DNA from: Facklamia hominis CCUG 36813
Lineage (GTDB): Bacteria > Bacillota > Bacilli > Lactobacillales > Aerococcaceae
Length of the DNA: 64,000 nt
Direction of reading: 5' to 3'
NCBI RefSeq assembly: GCF_000301035.1
Contig: NZ_JH932292.1
Span: forward strand, 796,857 to 860,856
A program made the position numbers and the translations under genes. Under the pieces are notes generated by a model. It worked only from the letters and a program-made list of their open reading frames with translations, was not told where the DNA came from and did not search any database. The number at the start of each line of letters is the position of its first letter. Within the stretch, counting starts at the first letter, position 1. Shown in pieces: positions 23,139-31,610 of this stretch.

Positions 23139-23499
23139 GATCAAATTCCCAGATACGACTTAAGTCTTTTAAAGACGTCCCAGTAGATGCTTGCTTGCCA
23201 TCCGTTAAAAATGGTCGTTTAATCAACATACCTTCTCGATGCAATAAATCAAACAGTTCATCCGCTGTCATTTGATCGACCTTATCCTTCAATCCAATGG
23301 ACCGATAAAGTTGACCAGACGTATTTAGTAACTTGCGTGGTTGTTCACCCATCGAATGAAAGGCTATCCTTAATTCTTTAACACTAGGTGTTTCTTGATG
23401 AATGTCCTTAATATCCGTTAGTTCAAAGCCGTGTTCCTTCATTAACTTAGCAATCTTTTGAGTGCTGGAGCAATGGTCAATTCCATATATCTTAATCAT
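23128..23499 (-). CDS. ArsC/Spx-family thioredoxin-fold protein
   Basis: This 123-aa protein starts MIKIYGIDHCSSTQKIAKLM, with one active-site Cys followed by Ser-Ser-Thr, so it lacks the CxxC of Spx. Later segments (FHSMGEQPRKLLNTSG, ADELFDLLHREGMLIKRPFL) match the ArsC-like YffB/YusI group. It is probably a redox or regulatory protein; true arsenate reductase activity is doubtful. The start has a GGAGGGACC site. Confidence 0.8.
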   Translation of the reverse strand: MIKIYGIDHCSSTQKIAKLMKEHGFELTDIKDIHQETPSVKELRIAFHSMGEQPRKLLNTSGQLYRSIGLKDKVDQMTADELFDLLHREGMLIKRPFLTDGKQASTGTSLKDLSRIWEFDQKK

Positions 23500-23621
23500 T
23501 AGGTCCCTCCATCTTATTGTATAGTTGTATTATAATTTAAACTCCCTCTAATAGCTATTTTTTATATGTCTCTATTATAAAGATATAGATCAATCTATTA
23601 GCTAAAAATTTTAAGTTACTA

Positions 23622-23650
23622 TTGACATTTTTGTAAAGGCTTTCTATAAT
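23622..23650 (+). promoter_or_regulatory. mglBAC promoter with a cre-like spacer
   Basis: Consensus TTGACA (23622-23627), 17-bp spacer, TATAAT (23645-23650). Within it TGTAAAGGCTTTCT (23632-23645) matches the catabolite-response element TGWAANCGNTNWCA except at two positions; this makes sugar-dependent CcpA control possible but unproven. Confidence 0.85.
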
Positions 23651-23681
23651 ATAATCATCAAAACAAACAGGAGGTATTTGC

Positions 23682-24752
23682 ATGAAAAAAATCTTCAAAT
23701 TTGCCGCTGTCGCTCTAATTTTACTCTCTTCCTTGGTAAGCTTAGGTAGAATCACTCCGGTTCACGCAGAAGGTCAAACCTATGAAATTGGGGTTGCCAT
23801 CTATCAATATAATGACAACTTTATGACCCTTTTCCGGAATGAACTCGAAAAATATTTTAAGGAACTCGGTGAAAAAGACGGTAATACTTATAATCTTGAG
23901 TTCCAAGATGGTAAGAATGACCAAGCAACGCAAACTGAACAATTGAATAATTTTATTGCTCAAGGGAAAGACTTGTTAATTGCTAACCTTGTCGATCCAA
24001 CAGGAGCTGACCAAATCGTTCTCTCTGCACAAAGTGCGGATATCCCCGTTGTCTTAATTAACCGTGAACCTTCCATCGAAACCATGGAACTATGGCCAGG
24101 TAAAACAACTTATGTCGGTGTAGATGCTCGTCAATCTGGTGTTTATCAAGGAGAAATTATTGCTGACTTAGAAAATCATGGAGATGTTAACGGAGATGGC
24201 GTCGTTAAATATATCATGATTCAAGGGGATGCTGGAAACGTCGATGCTGAGCAACGGACCAAATATTCCGTTGAGACTTTAGACAAAACCATAAAGACAG
24301 AAATTCTCGGCGAACCTCAACGAGGTAATTGGGACCAAGCTAAGGGTCAAGAAATCGCTGCTAACGCTTTAAGTCAATATGGCGATGATCTAGAAGTTAT
24401 TTTCTCCAATAATGACGGCATGGCTCTAGGTGCTATCCAAGCTATCAATGGGGCTGGTCGAACAGTCAATAAAGATATCTATATTGTTGGGGTTGATGCT
24501 TTACCAGAAGTCGTTGAATTGATCAGTAAAGGCGAATTTACAGGAACTGTCCTAAACGACCACTTCAACCAATCACATACAGCTGCTGAAATTGCTGTTA
24601 AATTACTTCAAGGTGAAGAAGTAGCTCCTTACTACTGGCACGACTATGTCAAAGCAACCAAAGCAGAAGATGCAGAATTAAAACGCTTAGACTATCGCGA
24701 AGAAACAATTGATCAATACAAAGAACGCCTTAAAACAACCTATGGCGAATAA
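23682..24752 (+). CDS. mglB: Galactose/methyl-galactoside-type ABC transporter binding protein, no lipobox
   Basis: This 356-aa periplasmic-binding-protein-fold protein (Peripla_BP_4) has a signal peptide (FKFAAVALILLSSLVSLGRITPVHA) that ends without a cysteine, unusual for a Gram-positive binding protein. Domain segments include IGVAIYQYNDNFMTLFRNEL, VVLINREP and FSNNDGMALGAIQAI with VGVDALPE, typical of MglB. The start at ATG 23682 has an AGGAGG site and a consensus promoter. It is separated from mglA by a hairpin that probably makes it the most abundant transcript of the operon. Confidence 0.88.
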   Translation: MKKIFKFAAVALILLSSLVSLGRITPVHAEGQTYEIGVAIYQYNDNFMTLFRNELEKYFKELGEKDGNTYNLEFQDGKNDQATQTEQLNNFIAQGKDLLIANLVDPTGADQIVLSAQSADIPVVLINREPSIETMELWPGKTTYVGVDARQSGVYQGEIIADLENHGDVNGDGVVKYIMIQGDAGNVDAEQRTKYSVETLDKTIKTEILGEPQRGNWDQAKGQEIAANALSQYGDDLEVIFSNNDGMALGAIQAINGAGRTVNKDIYIVGVDALPEVVELISKGEFTGTVLNDHFNQSHTAAEIAVKLLQGEEVAPYYWHDYVKATKAEDAELKRLDYREETIDQYKERLKTTYGE

Positions 24753-24774
24753 ACAAGTTTAAGTAAACAAAATC

Positions 24775-24808
24775 GGCTTCTTTTCCTAAAAGAGAAGAAG
24801 CCCTTTTT
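24775..24808 (+). terminator. Partial terminator between mglB and mglA
   Basis: Arms GGCTTCTT and AAGAAGCC with a T-run. In binding-protein operons such a hairpin typically lets excess binding protein be made relative to the membrane parts. Confidence 0.75.
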
Positions 24809-24828
24809 AATGTAAAGGAAGTGATAAA

Positions 24829-26340
24829 ATGAACGAAGCTCCTCTGCTTGAAATGAAAGAAATTGATAAGTTATTTCCAGGAGTTAAAGCCCTTAACAAA
24901 GCTCAGCTAACCATTAAAAGAGGGACTGTTCACGCACTGATGGGAGAAAATGGTGCTGGAAAATCTACACTCATGAAATGCCTATATGGCATCTATCATC
25001 GGGATAGCGGGCAAGTACTTTATGATGGGGAAGAAATAAATTTTTCAACGCCTAAAGAAGCGTTAGACCATGGAATTGCTATGATCCATCAAGAATTACA
25101 ACCCATACCAGACATGACGATTGCAGAAAATATCTTCTTAGGCGATTATCCTAAAAAAGGCCTTCTAGTTGATCACCACCGAATGAATGAAGAAACGCAA
25201 AAATACCTCGATATGATTCAACTCAAGGTATCACCTAAGACCCGTCTAGGGGATCTTACGATTTCACAACAACAGTCTGTCGAAATCGCCAAAGCTATCT
25301 CTCATGATGCCAAGATTCTAATTATGGATGAACCCACATCTTCACTCACAGAATCCGAAGTACGTAATTTATTCCGAATTATTCGTCAACTCAAAGAAAA
25401 AGGTTTAGGTATTATTTATATTTCTCATAAAATGGATGAAATTCTTGAAATATCTGACGAAATTACGATTATGCGGGATGGCCAATATGTTGGAACCTAT
25501 GATTCTAAGAATATAACCATTCATGAAATTATTAAAAATATGGTCGGTCGTGAGCTAACCCAACAGTTTCCTTCTAAAAACTTTAAACCAAGTGAAGAGG
25601 TTATTCTAAAAGTTGAAAATTATACTTCTATTAGTGATAAGTCCTTCAAAGACTGCAATTTTGAACTTCACAAAGGAGAAATCCTTGGAGTCGCAGGTCT
25701 AGTTGGTGCCCAACGATCGGAATTAATGGAAGCACTCTTTGGCTTACGCCAGGTACAAGAGAATGGAAAAATTTTTGTACACGGTAAAAAAATTAGTATT
25801 CGTAATCCCAAAGAAGCCATTAAAAACGGTTTTGCTTTCGTCACAGAAGATCGTCGCAAAACTGGTATTTTCGGTGTCTTATCTATATCAGATAACACTG
25901 CAATTGCTTCGCTACGACAATATCTTAGAAAAATTGGCCTTTTAAGTGAACGTGATATTAAAAAAGTCGTTGATCAAGGTGTTCAATCAATGAAAATTAA
26001 GACCCCTTCAGCCTTAACTCGCATCGAGAATTTATCTGGTGGTAATCAACAAAAGGTGATCCTCGCTCGTTGGTTAGCTACGAATCCTGAGATTTTTATT
26101 ATGGATGAACCAACCCGAGGGATCGATGTAGGTGCTAAGTATGAAATTTACGAAATAATTAACCGTCTTGCGAGTCAAGGAAAGTCCATTATTCTAATTT
26201 CCTCAGAGATGAGCGAAATCCTGGGGCTTTCAGATCGAATCATGGTCATGTGTGAAGGAAAGATTTCTGGCTACTTAACGAAAGAAGAAGCCGATCAAGA
26301 AAAAGTCATGGATTTAGCCACTAAATTCATCCAAAAATAA
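24829..26340 (+). CDS. mglA: Sugar ABC transporter ATP-binding protein MglA
   Basis: This 503-aa protein carries two tandem ABC domains, as expected of the MglA/RbsA/XylG group. Domain 1 has GENGAGKSTLMKCLYGIY near residue 40, LTISQQQSVEIAKAI and ILIMDEPTSSLTE. Domain 2 has the usual degenerate first motif GLVGAQRSELMEALFG near 290, then LSGGNQQKVILARWL and IFIMDEPTRGID. ATG 24829 follows AAGGAAGTGATAAA. It energises MglC. Confidence 0.95.
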   Translation: MNEAPLLEMKEIDKLFPGVKALNKAQLTIKRGTVHALMGENGAGKSTLMKCLYGIYHRDSGQVLYDGEEINFSTPKEALDHGIAMIHQELQPIPDMTIAENIFLGDYPKKGLLVDHHRMNEETQKYLDMIQLKVSPKTRLGDLTISQQQSVEIAKAISHDAKILIMDEPTSSLTESEVRNLFRIIRQLKEKGLGIIYISHKMDEILEISDEITIMRDGQYVGTYDSKNITIHEIIKNMVGRELTQQFPSKNFKPSEEVILKVENYTSISDKSFKDCNFELHKGEILGVAGLVGAQRSELMEALFGLRQVQENGKIFVHGKKISIRNPKEAIKNGFAFVTEDRRKTGIFGVLSISDNTAIASLRQYLRKIGLLSERDIKKVVDQGVQSMKIKTPSALTRIENLSGGNQQKVILARWLATNPEIFIMDEPTRGIDVGAKYEIYEIINRLASQGKSIILISSEMSEILGLSDRIMVMCEGKISGYLTKEEADQEKVMDLATKFIQK

Positions 26341-26353
26341 AGGAGGAGACCCT

Positions 26354-27376
26354 ATGACTGAAAAAGTTAAAAATGTCATCAAACCTAAACGAAGTTTTAT
26401 GGATTGGATGATCGAAAATGCCTTAATAATGGTAATTATTTTGATGGTCATCTATACTGCTTATTCAGCTAATAACTTTTTAAGCTTTCATAATTTAAAA
26501 AATATTCTTGCTAATGTTTCTGTTCGTTTCATCATCGCGCTAGGTATTTCAGGTCCTCTTATTACACGTGGGACCGACCTATCTGCTGGGCGGATTGTTG
26601 GGATAACAGCCGTTGTCACTGCTGTTTTCTTACAAAGACCCGATGCTAGCTCAGGAATTATGTATCCTGCCATTGCTGGTTCTCCCATTATTGTGGCTCT
26701 TTTAGCTGCTTTAGCAGTAGGACTTTTCTTTGGTTGCATCAATGGTTTAGTAATTTCCAAACTTTATGTTCCACCCTTTATTGCAACCCTGGGAACTCAA
26801 ATTGCTATTTATGGTTTAAATATGGTTCTCTCAAAGAATGCTCCGATTGGTTCTTTAAATCAGAACTTCACTAAATTTGGTGCCTTAGGATTCCGTGTTG
26901 GTGAGATACAAATACCCTATCTTACCTTTATTGCTCTCGCCATGGGTATTTTCATGTACATACTCTATCGCTACACAGTTTATGGCAAACAGATGTATGC
27001 TATCGGGGGTAATGAATTAGCAGCCGAAGTATCCGGTGTGAATACTAGTCGATCTAAATTAACGATCTACTGCCTTGCAGGGTTGTTATATGCCTTAGCA
27101 GGCTTTCTATTAACCGCGAAAACGGGTTCTGCTGCAGTCACCGCAGGTACTGGTTACGAGCTTGAAGCCATTGCTGCTGCTACCATCGGTGGTGTATCAA
27201 CTGCAGGTGGGGTTGGATCTGTAACTGGTATACTAATTGGGGTTCTCGTCTTTGAACTCTTAAAAACCTGCTTACAATTCCTAGGAATTACGCCAGAAAT
27301 GACGAATGTTTTCCAAGGGATTGTCATAGTTGCTGCCGTTGCCTTGGATATTCGTAAGACCATGCGTAAAAAATAA
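26354..27376 (+). CDS. mglC: Sugar ABC transporter permease MglC
   Basis: This 340-aa BPD_transp_2 permease has multiple membrane helices; diagnostic segments are ALGISGPLITRGTDLSAGRIVG, YVPPFIATLGT and AIGGNELAAEVSGVN. It begins 13 bp after mglA behind AAAGGAGGAGACC and is followed by a terminator. MglA-C form the importer; the neighbours do not specify the sugar further. Confidence 0.94.
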   Translation: MTEKVKNVIKPKRSFMDWMIENALIMVIILMVIYTAYSANNFLSFHNLKNILANVSVRFIIALGISGPLITRGTDLSAGRIVGITAVVTAVFLQRPDASSGIMYPAIAGSPIIVALLAALAVGLFFGCINGLVISKLYVPPFIATLGTQIAIYGLNMVLSKNAPIGSLNQNFTKFGALGFRVGEIQIPYLTFIALAMGIFMYILYRYTVYGKQMYAIGGNELAAEVSGVNTSRSKLTIYCLAGLLYALAGFLLTAKTGSAAVTAGTGYELEAIAAATIGGVSTAGGVGSVTGILIGVLVFELLKTCLQFLGITPEMTNVFQGIVIVAAVALDIRKTMRKK

Positions 27377-27412
27377 GGCGATACACCAGCAATATCAGAC
27401 TCAAACTAAATT

Positions 27413-27451
27413 AACCCCTAAGCTTCATAAAAGAGGTTTAGGGGTTCTCTT
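27413..27451 (+). terminator. mglBAC operon terminator
   Basis: Arms AACCCCTAA and TTAGGGGTT with a long loop, followed by CTCTTAATT. Confidence 0.75.
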
Positions 27452-27528
27452 AATTATATACATCAATATTAATTTATTAGGCTTCCTTTATTAAGAATAA
27501 TATGATATTCTATATATGTTGTTCCTAA

Positions 27529-27601
27529 GGGGGCTTAGCTCAGCTGGGAGAGCGCATCGCTGGCAGCGATGAGGTCAGGGGTTCGAGCCCCCTAGTCTCC
27601 A
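27529..27601 (+). tRNA. tRNA-Ala, anticodon GGC
   Basis: A full cloverleaf is visible: acceptor arms GGGGGCT/AGTCTCC (with G-U pairs), D-arm GCTC…GAGC, anticodon stem CATCG/CGATG with loop CTGGCAG (anticodon GGC), and T-arm AGGGG-TTCGAGC-CCCCT. The discriminator is A; CCA is not encoded. A terminator follows at 27615-27654. Confidence 0.93.
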
Positions 27602-27614
27602 TATAATAACTTTT

Positions 27615-27654
27615 AAGGCTTTCTATCATGTGTTAAACCTTGATAGAAAGCCTT
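27615..27654 (+). terminator. tRNA-Ala terminator
   Basis: Arms AAGGCTTTCTATCA and TGATAGAAAGCCTT (14 bp, perfect), followed by TTTT. Confidence 0.85.
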
Positions 27655-27698
27655 TTATATGTTTTTGATTTTCCCAATAAACCCTAGTGGTTGATTAA

Positions 27699-27757
27699 TT
27701 GGCATTCATTTTGGCATTCAAAAATGCTTAGTAGCTTTCAATAAGCTACTAAGCATT
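27699..27757. repeat. Tandem TTGGCATTCA repeat and 14-bp inverted repeat after the tRNA
   Basis: TTGGCATTCA occurs at 27699-27708 and 27711-27720. Next comes a perfect hairpin with arms AATGCTTAGTAGCT (27723-27736) and AGCTACTAAGCATT (27744-27757). Tandem motifs of this style are often found just after the stop codon of tRNA-targeting integrases, as also seen here with TTGCCCC after the prophage integrase. This may be a scar of a lost element. Confidence 0.5.
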
Positions 27758-27802
27758 GCTATTATACTTGCATGTAAATAGACTTAAACTACTGCTAATA
27801 CA

Positions 27803-28780
27803 TTACAATAATAAAGCGCGGCCGGCTTCCATAAAGGCTTGAACATTCGCTTTAGGGGTGGCATAAGGTACACCACAACCAGACCTTAGAATAAATCCTT
27901 TAGGTGAGTCCCCTGCTTTTTCATAACAATTGCGAACTGCTTGGGCGACCTGTTCAGGATTCCCTTGCAATAACACTTTAACCGGATCCACATTTCCCAT
28001 CAAGATAACCCGATCACCTACTTGTTCTTTGGCAAACGCTAAATCTACCACTTGATCCAGTGACAAAGCTGCTACCCCTGTATCAGCCATTAAAGAAAGT
28101 TCCTTGGACGTATCTCCACAGATGTGAAGCGCCACATCCCTGGTGTATTGGTTAATATGCTGAACTAATTCTTTTTCATAAGGCAAGGCGAATTCTTGAT
28201 AATTTTTTGGTGAAATTAAATCCCCCGATGCCACCGGATCATAAATAAAGTAAGTAAGATTCGGAATATCTGCAAATCGATCGACCATTTTTTTTAGAAC
28301 TAAGGTAATTTCACCTAAAAGTTGATGAACAAGTTCAGGCTTTTTACGCATACCCTTAAGAATTTCCTCGATAGGCATGACTGACCTCGCTAGAGTTAAT
28401 GGCCCTGCCAGACCATAGTTTAAGCACACTTCCTGCCCAATTTCAGCATTTATCATTTCTAATGCTTGATGATTAACTTGTTGCTGGCGGTCTAAATCGT
28501 ACTCATAGACACTCCCATCGAAAAGACTCACATCTTTTAGCTTATGCATAAGCCGTGCGGAGTTCAATTTCAAAGAAACATACATTACATTAACTTCATC
28601 CACTCCAAAACTACGGTACATATTGATCTCACGTCTAGCCAAGGTTTCAGGATCCTTATAAGACAAGATATAAGGTAAACCCATTATTTGAGCAGCAAAC
28701 TGAGGATGAAATAAGGTTAAAGGAGGATGGTCCAATTCTCTACCTGCCAAAAAAGCTGCTTTACGTTCTAATGGTGTCAT
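27803..28780 (-). CDS. UroD/MtaA-family cobamide-dependent methyltransferase, paralogue 3
   Basis: This 325-aa protein of the uroporphyrinogen decarboxylase (URO-D) fold belongs to the MtaA/CmuA side, not to haem synthesis. The zinc-binding pattern is visible as His and Cys in VALHICGDTSKEL and a distal Cys in LRSGCGVPYATP. It would transfer a methyl group between a thiol, tetrahydrofolate or a methoxylated substrate and the corrinoid protein at 31611 (family inference). ATG 28780 overlaps the preceding stop by one base and has an AGAGGAGG site. It is the last gene of the operon. Confidence 0.8.
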   Translation of the reverse strand: MTPLERKAAFLAGRELDHPPLTLFHPQFAAQIMGLPYILSYKDPETLARREINMYRSFGVDEVNVMYVSLKLNSARLMHKLKDVSLFDGSVYEYDLDRQQQVNHQALEMINAEIGQEVCLNYGLAGPLTLARSVMPIEEILKGMRKKPELVHQLLGEITLVLKKMVDRFADIPNLTYFIYDPVASGDLISPKNYQEFALPYEKELVQHINQYTRDVALHICGDTSKELSLMADTGVAALSLDQVVDLAFAKEQVGDRVILMGNVDPVKVLLQGNPEQVAQAVRNCYEKAGDSPKGFILRSGCGVPYATPKANVQAFMEAGRALLL

Positions 28781-29856
28781 TAATGGCCTCCTCTAAATAA
28801 TTTATCGGCAGCAAGGGTCGCTTGTTTTATGGACTCATCCATAAACACATCCACCTGTTCAATCGGTGTAGCGTATGGAACTTGACAACCTGAACGAATC
28901 ATGTACCCAGCCGGACTATCATAAGCCGCTAGAAAATTATCACGAACCGCCTGACGCATTGCCTGCTCGTCGCCCTGTAAAAAGACCTTAACTGGGTCTA
29001 CATTCCCTATAATTGTCACACGATCACCAATCTTCTCCTTAGCCAGAGCCAGGTCGACTTCCTGATCCAAAGAAAACCCATCAATCCCTGACTCCGCAAT
29101 TAACTCTAGAGAATGACTGGTATTCCCGCAAATATGCATTCCCACCCAGTGGTCATGTGGCAAAGCCTTGATGTAGTCAACTACCTGCTTAGAATAAGGC
29201 ACAACAAAATCCCGATAAATTTTGGGGCTGATTAAAGATCCTGAAGCCACTGGGTCATATAAGAAATAGTTCAATTCCTTTAAATCCGCCACTTGATCAA
29301 TTATTTGTTTGATAGAGTCTACGGTAAATTGCAATAACTTATGTAAATTTTCAGGATCCTTGCGGGTAGCACGGAGCATCTGATCGGCAGCTAAAACACC
29401 CGATGCTAATGTAAACGGCGCTGAAATTGAGTAGGTTGGAATCACCTGATCCCCTAACTGATCCAATAATATCTCTAAAGCTCCTCGATTCGTTCTTTGA
29501 GCCACATCTCTACGAAAGCTAGTCCGCTCTAGATCGAGTTGATCAACCTGATCAGCCTTCTTTAATGCTGCTTCTTCTAATGCAGCTGGTGCATCGTGAG
29601 GGGACTGAATCTTAGAACGGTGACGAATCGCAAAGTTTATCGAAGTATAGGACACCGATACCCCATCTACCCCAAAGCGATTATAAACTGCGATCTCTTT
29701 AGCCGCAGCTTTTTCTGGGGAATTAAACCCTTCTCGATAAGACATACCTGCAATTTTTGTTGCGTAACCTTCATGTGAAAAAGTAATAGGTAATCGATCT
29801 ACTTCTAAGCCTGATTTTAGGGCCATTTGTCTTTCTTTTGGTGTCATCTTATCCAT
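28780..29856 (-). CDS. UroD/MtaA-family cobamide-dependent methyltransferase, paralogue 2
   Basis: This 358-aa relative of the neighbouring genes has the same architecture: N-terminal PKERQMALKSGLEVDRLPI, a central YFLYDPVASGSLISPKIYRDF segment and the Zn motif HICGNTSHSLEL with distal Cys in RSGCQVPYATP. The start at ATG 29856 has AGAAAGGATG and overlaps the upstream gene by 8 bp. Divergence from paralogues 1 and 3 suggests distinct roles, for example substrate-side and acceptor-side transfer (inference). Confidence 0.8.
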   Translation of the reverse strand: MDKMTPKERQMALKSGLEVDRLPITFSHEGYATKIAGMSYREGFNSPEKAAAKEIAVYNRFGVDGVSVSYTSINFAIRHRSKIQSPHDAPAALEEAALKKADQVDQLDLERTSFRRDVAQRTNRGALEILLDQLGDQVIPTYSISAPFTLASGVLAADQMLRATRKDPENLHKLLQFTVDSIKQIIDQVADLKELNYFLYDPVASGSLISPKIYRDFVVPYSKQVVDYIKALPHDHWVGMHICGNTSHSLELIAESGIDGFSLDQEVDLALAKEKIGDRVTIIGNVDPVKVFLQGDEQAMRQAVRDNFLAAYDSPAGYMIRSGCQVPYATPIEQVDVFMDESIKQATLAADKLFRGGH

Positions 29857-30898
29857 GTTGACGCATCCTTTCTGCCCCTGTTAACGCAGCTTCCATATAG
29901 GCTGAAACATTTACCTCAGGTGTCCCATAAGGAACCGAGCATCCAGGTGCAATAATAAATGGTGTATTCGTCTGTTGCATCTGTTCAAAGCATTCTTCAA
30001 CCGCCTGTCTTACCTGGTCAGGAGTTCCTCTAAAAAAGCATTCAATCGGATTGACATGACCAGCGATGATTAACTGATTACCTGCTAACTCCGCAGCATC
30101 CAGTAAAGACACCTTTTGATCAATTGAAAAAATATCTACCCCAGCTTCGATAATGTAAGGAATATTTTTAAGGGCATTACCACAGATATGAAGCGTAACC
30201 GTCTGTCCTAGTTGATGGATTTTATCAACCAAGCGTTTCAAATAAGGTAGGGTAAACTCTTTATACTGACGTGGGGAAATTAAATCCCCGGAAGAAACAG
30301 GATCCGTTATCGAAAAGCCTAACTCAGGATTTGCCGCCGCCATCTCTTCAATCAATCTTTCTAAAGCTAACGTTGTTTGATCTAATAATGAATGAACCTG
30401 TTCTTTATTCTTGCGCGTCGCTTTCAATAGTTTTTCTGGAGCATAGATAGAAGACGCTGCCGTTAAAGGCCCCGTCAATTCATAGTCCACCACCGCCTGA
30501 TCATTAATACCCTTCTGAATGGCTTCAATCGCTTTTAAATGCATCTGAATAAAATCTGTTCGCTCCAAAGATAGTAGCGAAAAATCAAGTTGATCGATTT
30601 GATCAATCGCTTCTAAAGGGAATACCTCTACCGTTGGAGAGGTTTCTTCATGAAAATCCAATTGAGCACCTAAAGCTCGCCCCATTGATTGCAGACCAAA
30701 ATTAACCGAGATATTATCACAATGATACCGATTAAAACATTCGATCTCCTTTTTAGCAATACCTTCTGAAGAAGCTTCAGAAGCACGATAACTTTGATTT
30801 GTAATCTTAGCCCCATAAGTTCCATGGAACAAATAGACCGGCATCCGATCGATCGGTTTTTTCTCAAATAAAGCAATTCGTCTTTGCTTTGGATTCAT
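29849..30898 (-). CDS. UroD/MtaA-family cobamide-dependent methyltransferase, paralogue 1
   Basis: This 349-aa member starts MNPKQRRIALFEKKPIDRMP. It has the GFSITDPVSSGDLISPRQYKEF segment and the Zn pattern TLHICGNALKN with distal Cys in APGCSVPYGTP. Its ATG overlaps the stop of the 231-aa gene by 4 bp (ATGA), and its own stop overlaps the next start by 8 bp. The three paralogues are in one frame-coupled string, arguing for a complex or stoichiometric expression. Confidence 0.8.
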   Translation of the reverse strand: MNPKQRRIALFEKKPIDRMPVYLFHGTYGAKITNQSYRASEASSEGIAKKEIECFNRYHCDNISVNFGLQSMGRALGAQLDFHEETSPTVEVFPLEAIDQIDQLDFSLLSLERTDFIQMHLKAIEAIQKGINDQAVVDYELTGPLTAASSIYAPEKLLKATRKNKEQVHSLLDQTTLALERLIEEMAAANPELGFSITDPVSSGDLISPRQYKEFTLPYLKRLVDKIHQLGQTVTLHICGNALKNIPYIIEAGVDIFSIDQKVSLLDAAELAGNQLIIAGHVNPIECFFRGTPDQVRQAVEECFEQMQQTNTPFIIAPGCSVPYGTPEVNVSAYMEAALTGAERMRQHG

Positions 30899-31590
30899 TC
30901 AATCACTACTCTCTTTATTATTGTTAATTCAGTGATACGGCTTTGACAAACAATTTGACCTCGGTGTTTCAACAATTCCGTGACTAAAGCCCCTTCAAAT
31001 CGGAAACATTCTTTTTCCGCAATCAGATCACAAGCTTCCAAACCTTCTAACAGTTTAGCATGCAAGTGGAGGCAAGCATTAAAATCACCCATAAGAAAAG
31101 CTTGTAAAACGGCTAAATTGACCGGAGCATATTGGTTTTTAAATCGTTTAGGCCCAACTAATTCGACCACAAAGGTTGGATCTGCATAAGAGATCACTGC
31201 GACCTGTCGTTGATCAAGTTCACGTAAAAGAAATTGCCACCATTCAAGATATTCCTGAGGAAAAGGCTGCTTCATCATTTGACGAAAAGCCTTAGGCTTA
31301 ACTACCTCATAAAAAACCGTCAAAGGACTTGTCACATTAAATACGATCGGTCCTTGTAGTTGACTCACTGCTTCAAGTAAAACTTGACTATTATCGATCT
31401 GCCGACGGAATTTATTAAACTCCAGCATGTGATCAAAAGGTAAAGTATAATAATGACGTTGATAATACGCCTGATATTTATTAGCCATAGCGATTACATT
31501 CGCAACGGAATCATAGACCCCTTTCTGATCAAAGACTTGGGGATAAGTAATATCCAAAGGCGATACTAGCGCCTCCTTATCATCATACAT
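30895..31590 (-). CDS. Shortened UroD-like protein without the Zn motif, 231 aa
   Basis: The protein shows a faint URO-D-like pattern: PIVFNVTSPLTVFYEV parallels the 'GPLT' strand, ISYADPTFVVELVGPKRFKN parallels the 'DP.asgdlIsPk.y' segment, and LHLHAKLLEGLEA parallels the 'LHICGN' strand but lacks Cys. The last quarter, with the distal Cys motif, is missing. It is therefore likely a catalytically altered paralogue, perhaps an adaptor or regulator of the full-length enzymes (inference). It lies 20 bp after the corrinoid gene with only a weak ribosome site (AAAGGGA) and overlaps the next start. Confidence 0.6.
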   Translation of the reverse strand: MYDDKEALVSPLDITYPQVFDQKGVYDSVANVIAMANKYQAYYQRHYYTLPFDHMLEFNKFRRQIDNSQVLLEAVSQLQGPIVFNVTSPLTVFYEVVKPKAFRQMMKQPFPQEYLEWWQFLLRELDQRQVAVISYADPTFVVELVGPKRFKNQYAPVNLAVLQAFLMGDFNACLHLHAKLLEGLEACDLIAEKECFRFEGALVTELLKHRGQIVCQSRITELTIIKRVVIE

Positions 31591-31610
31591 GGTAATTTCC
31601 CTTTATTAGA

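Noticed and set aside
28780-30898. HemE (haem-synthesis uroporphyrinogen decarboxylase)
   Set aside because: The His/Cys…Cys zinc pattern and the corrinoid gene partner point to methylcobamide methyltransferases, not HemE.
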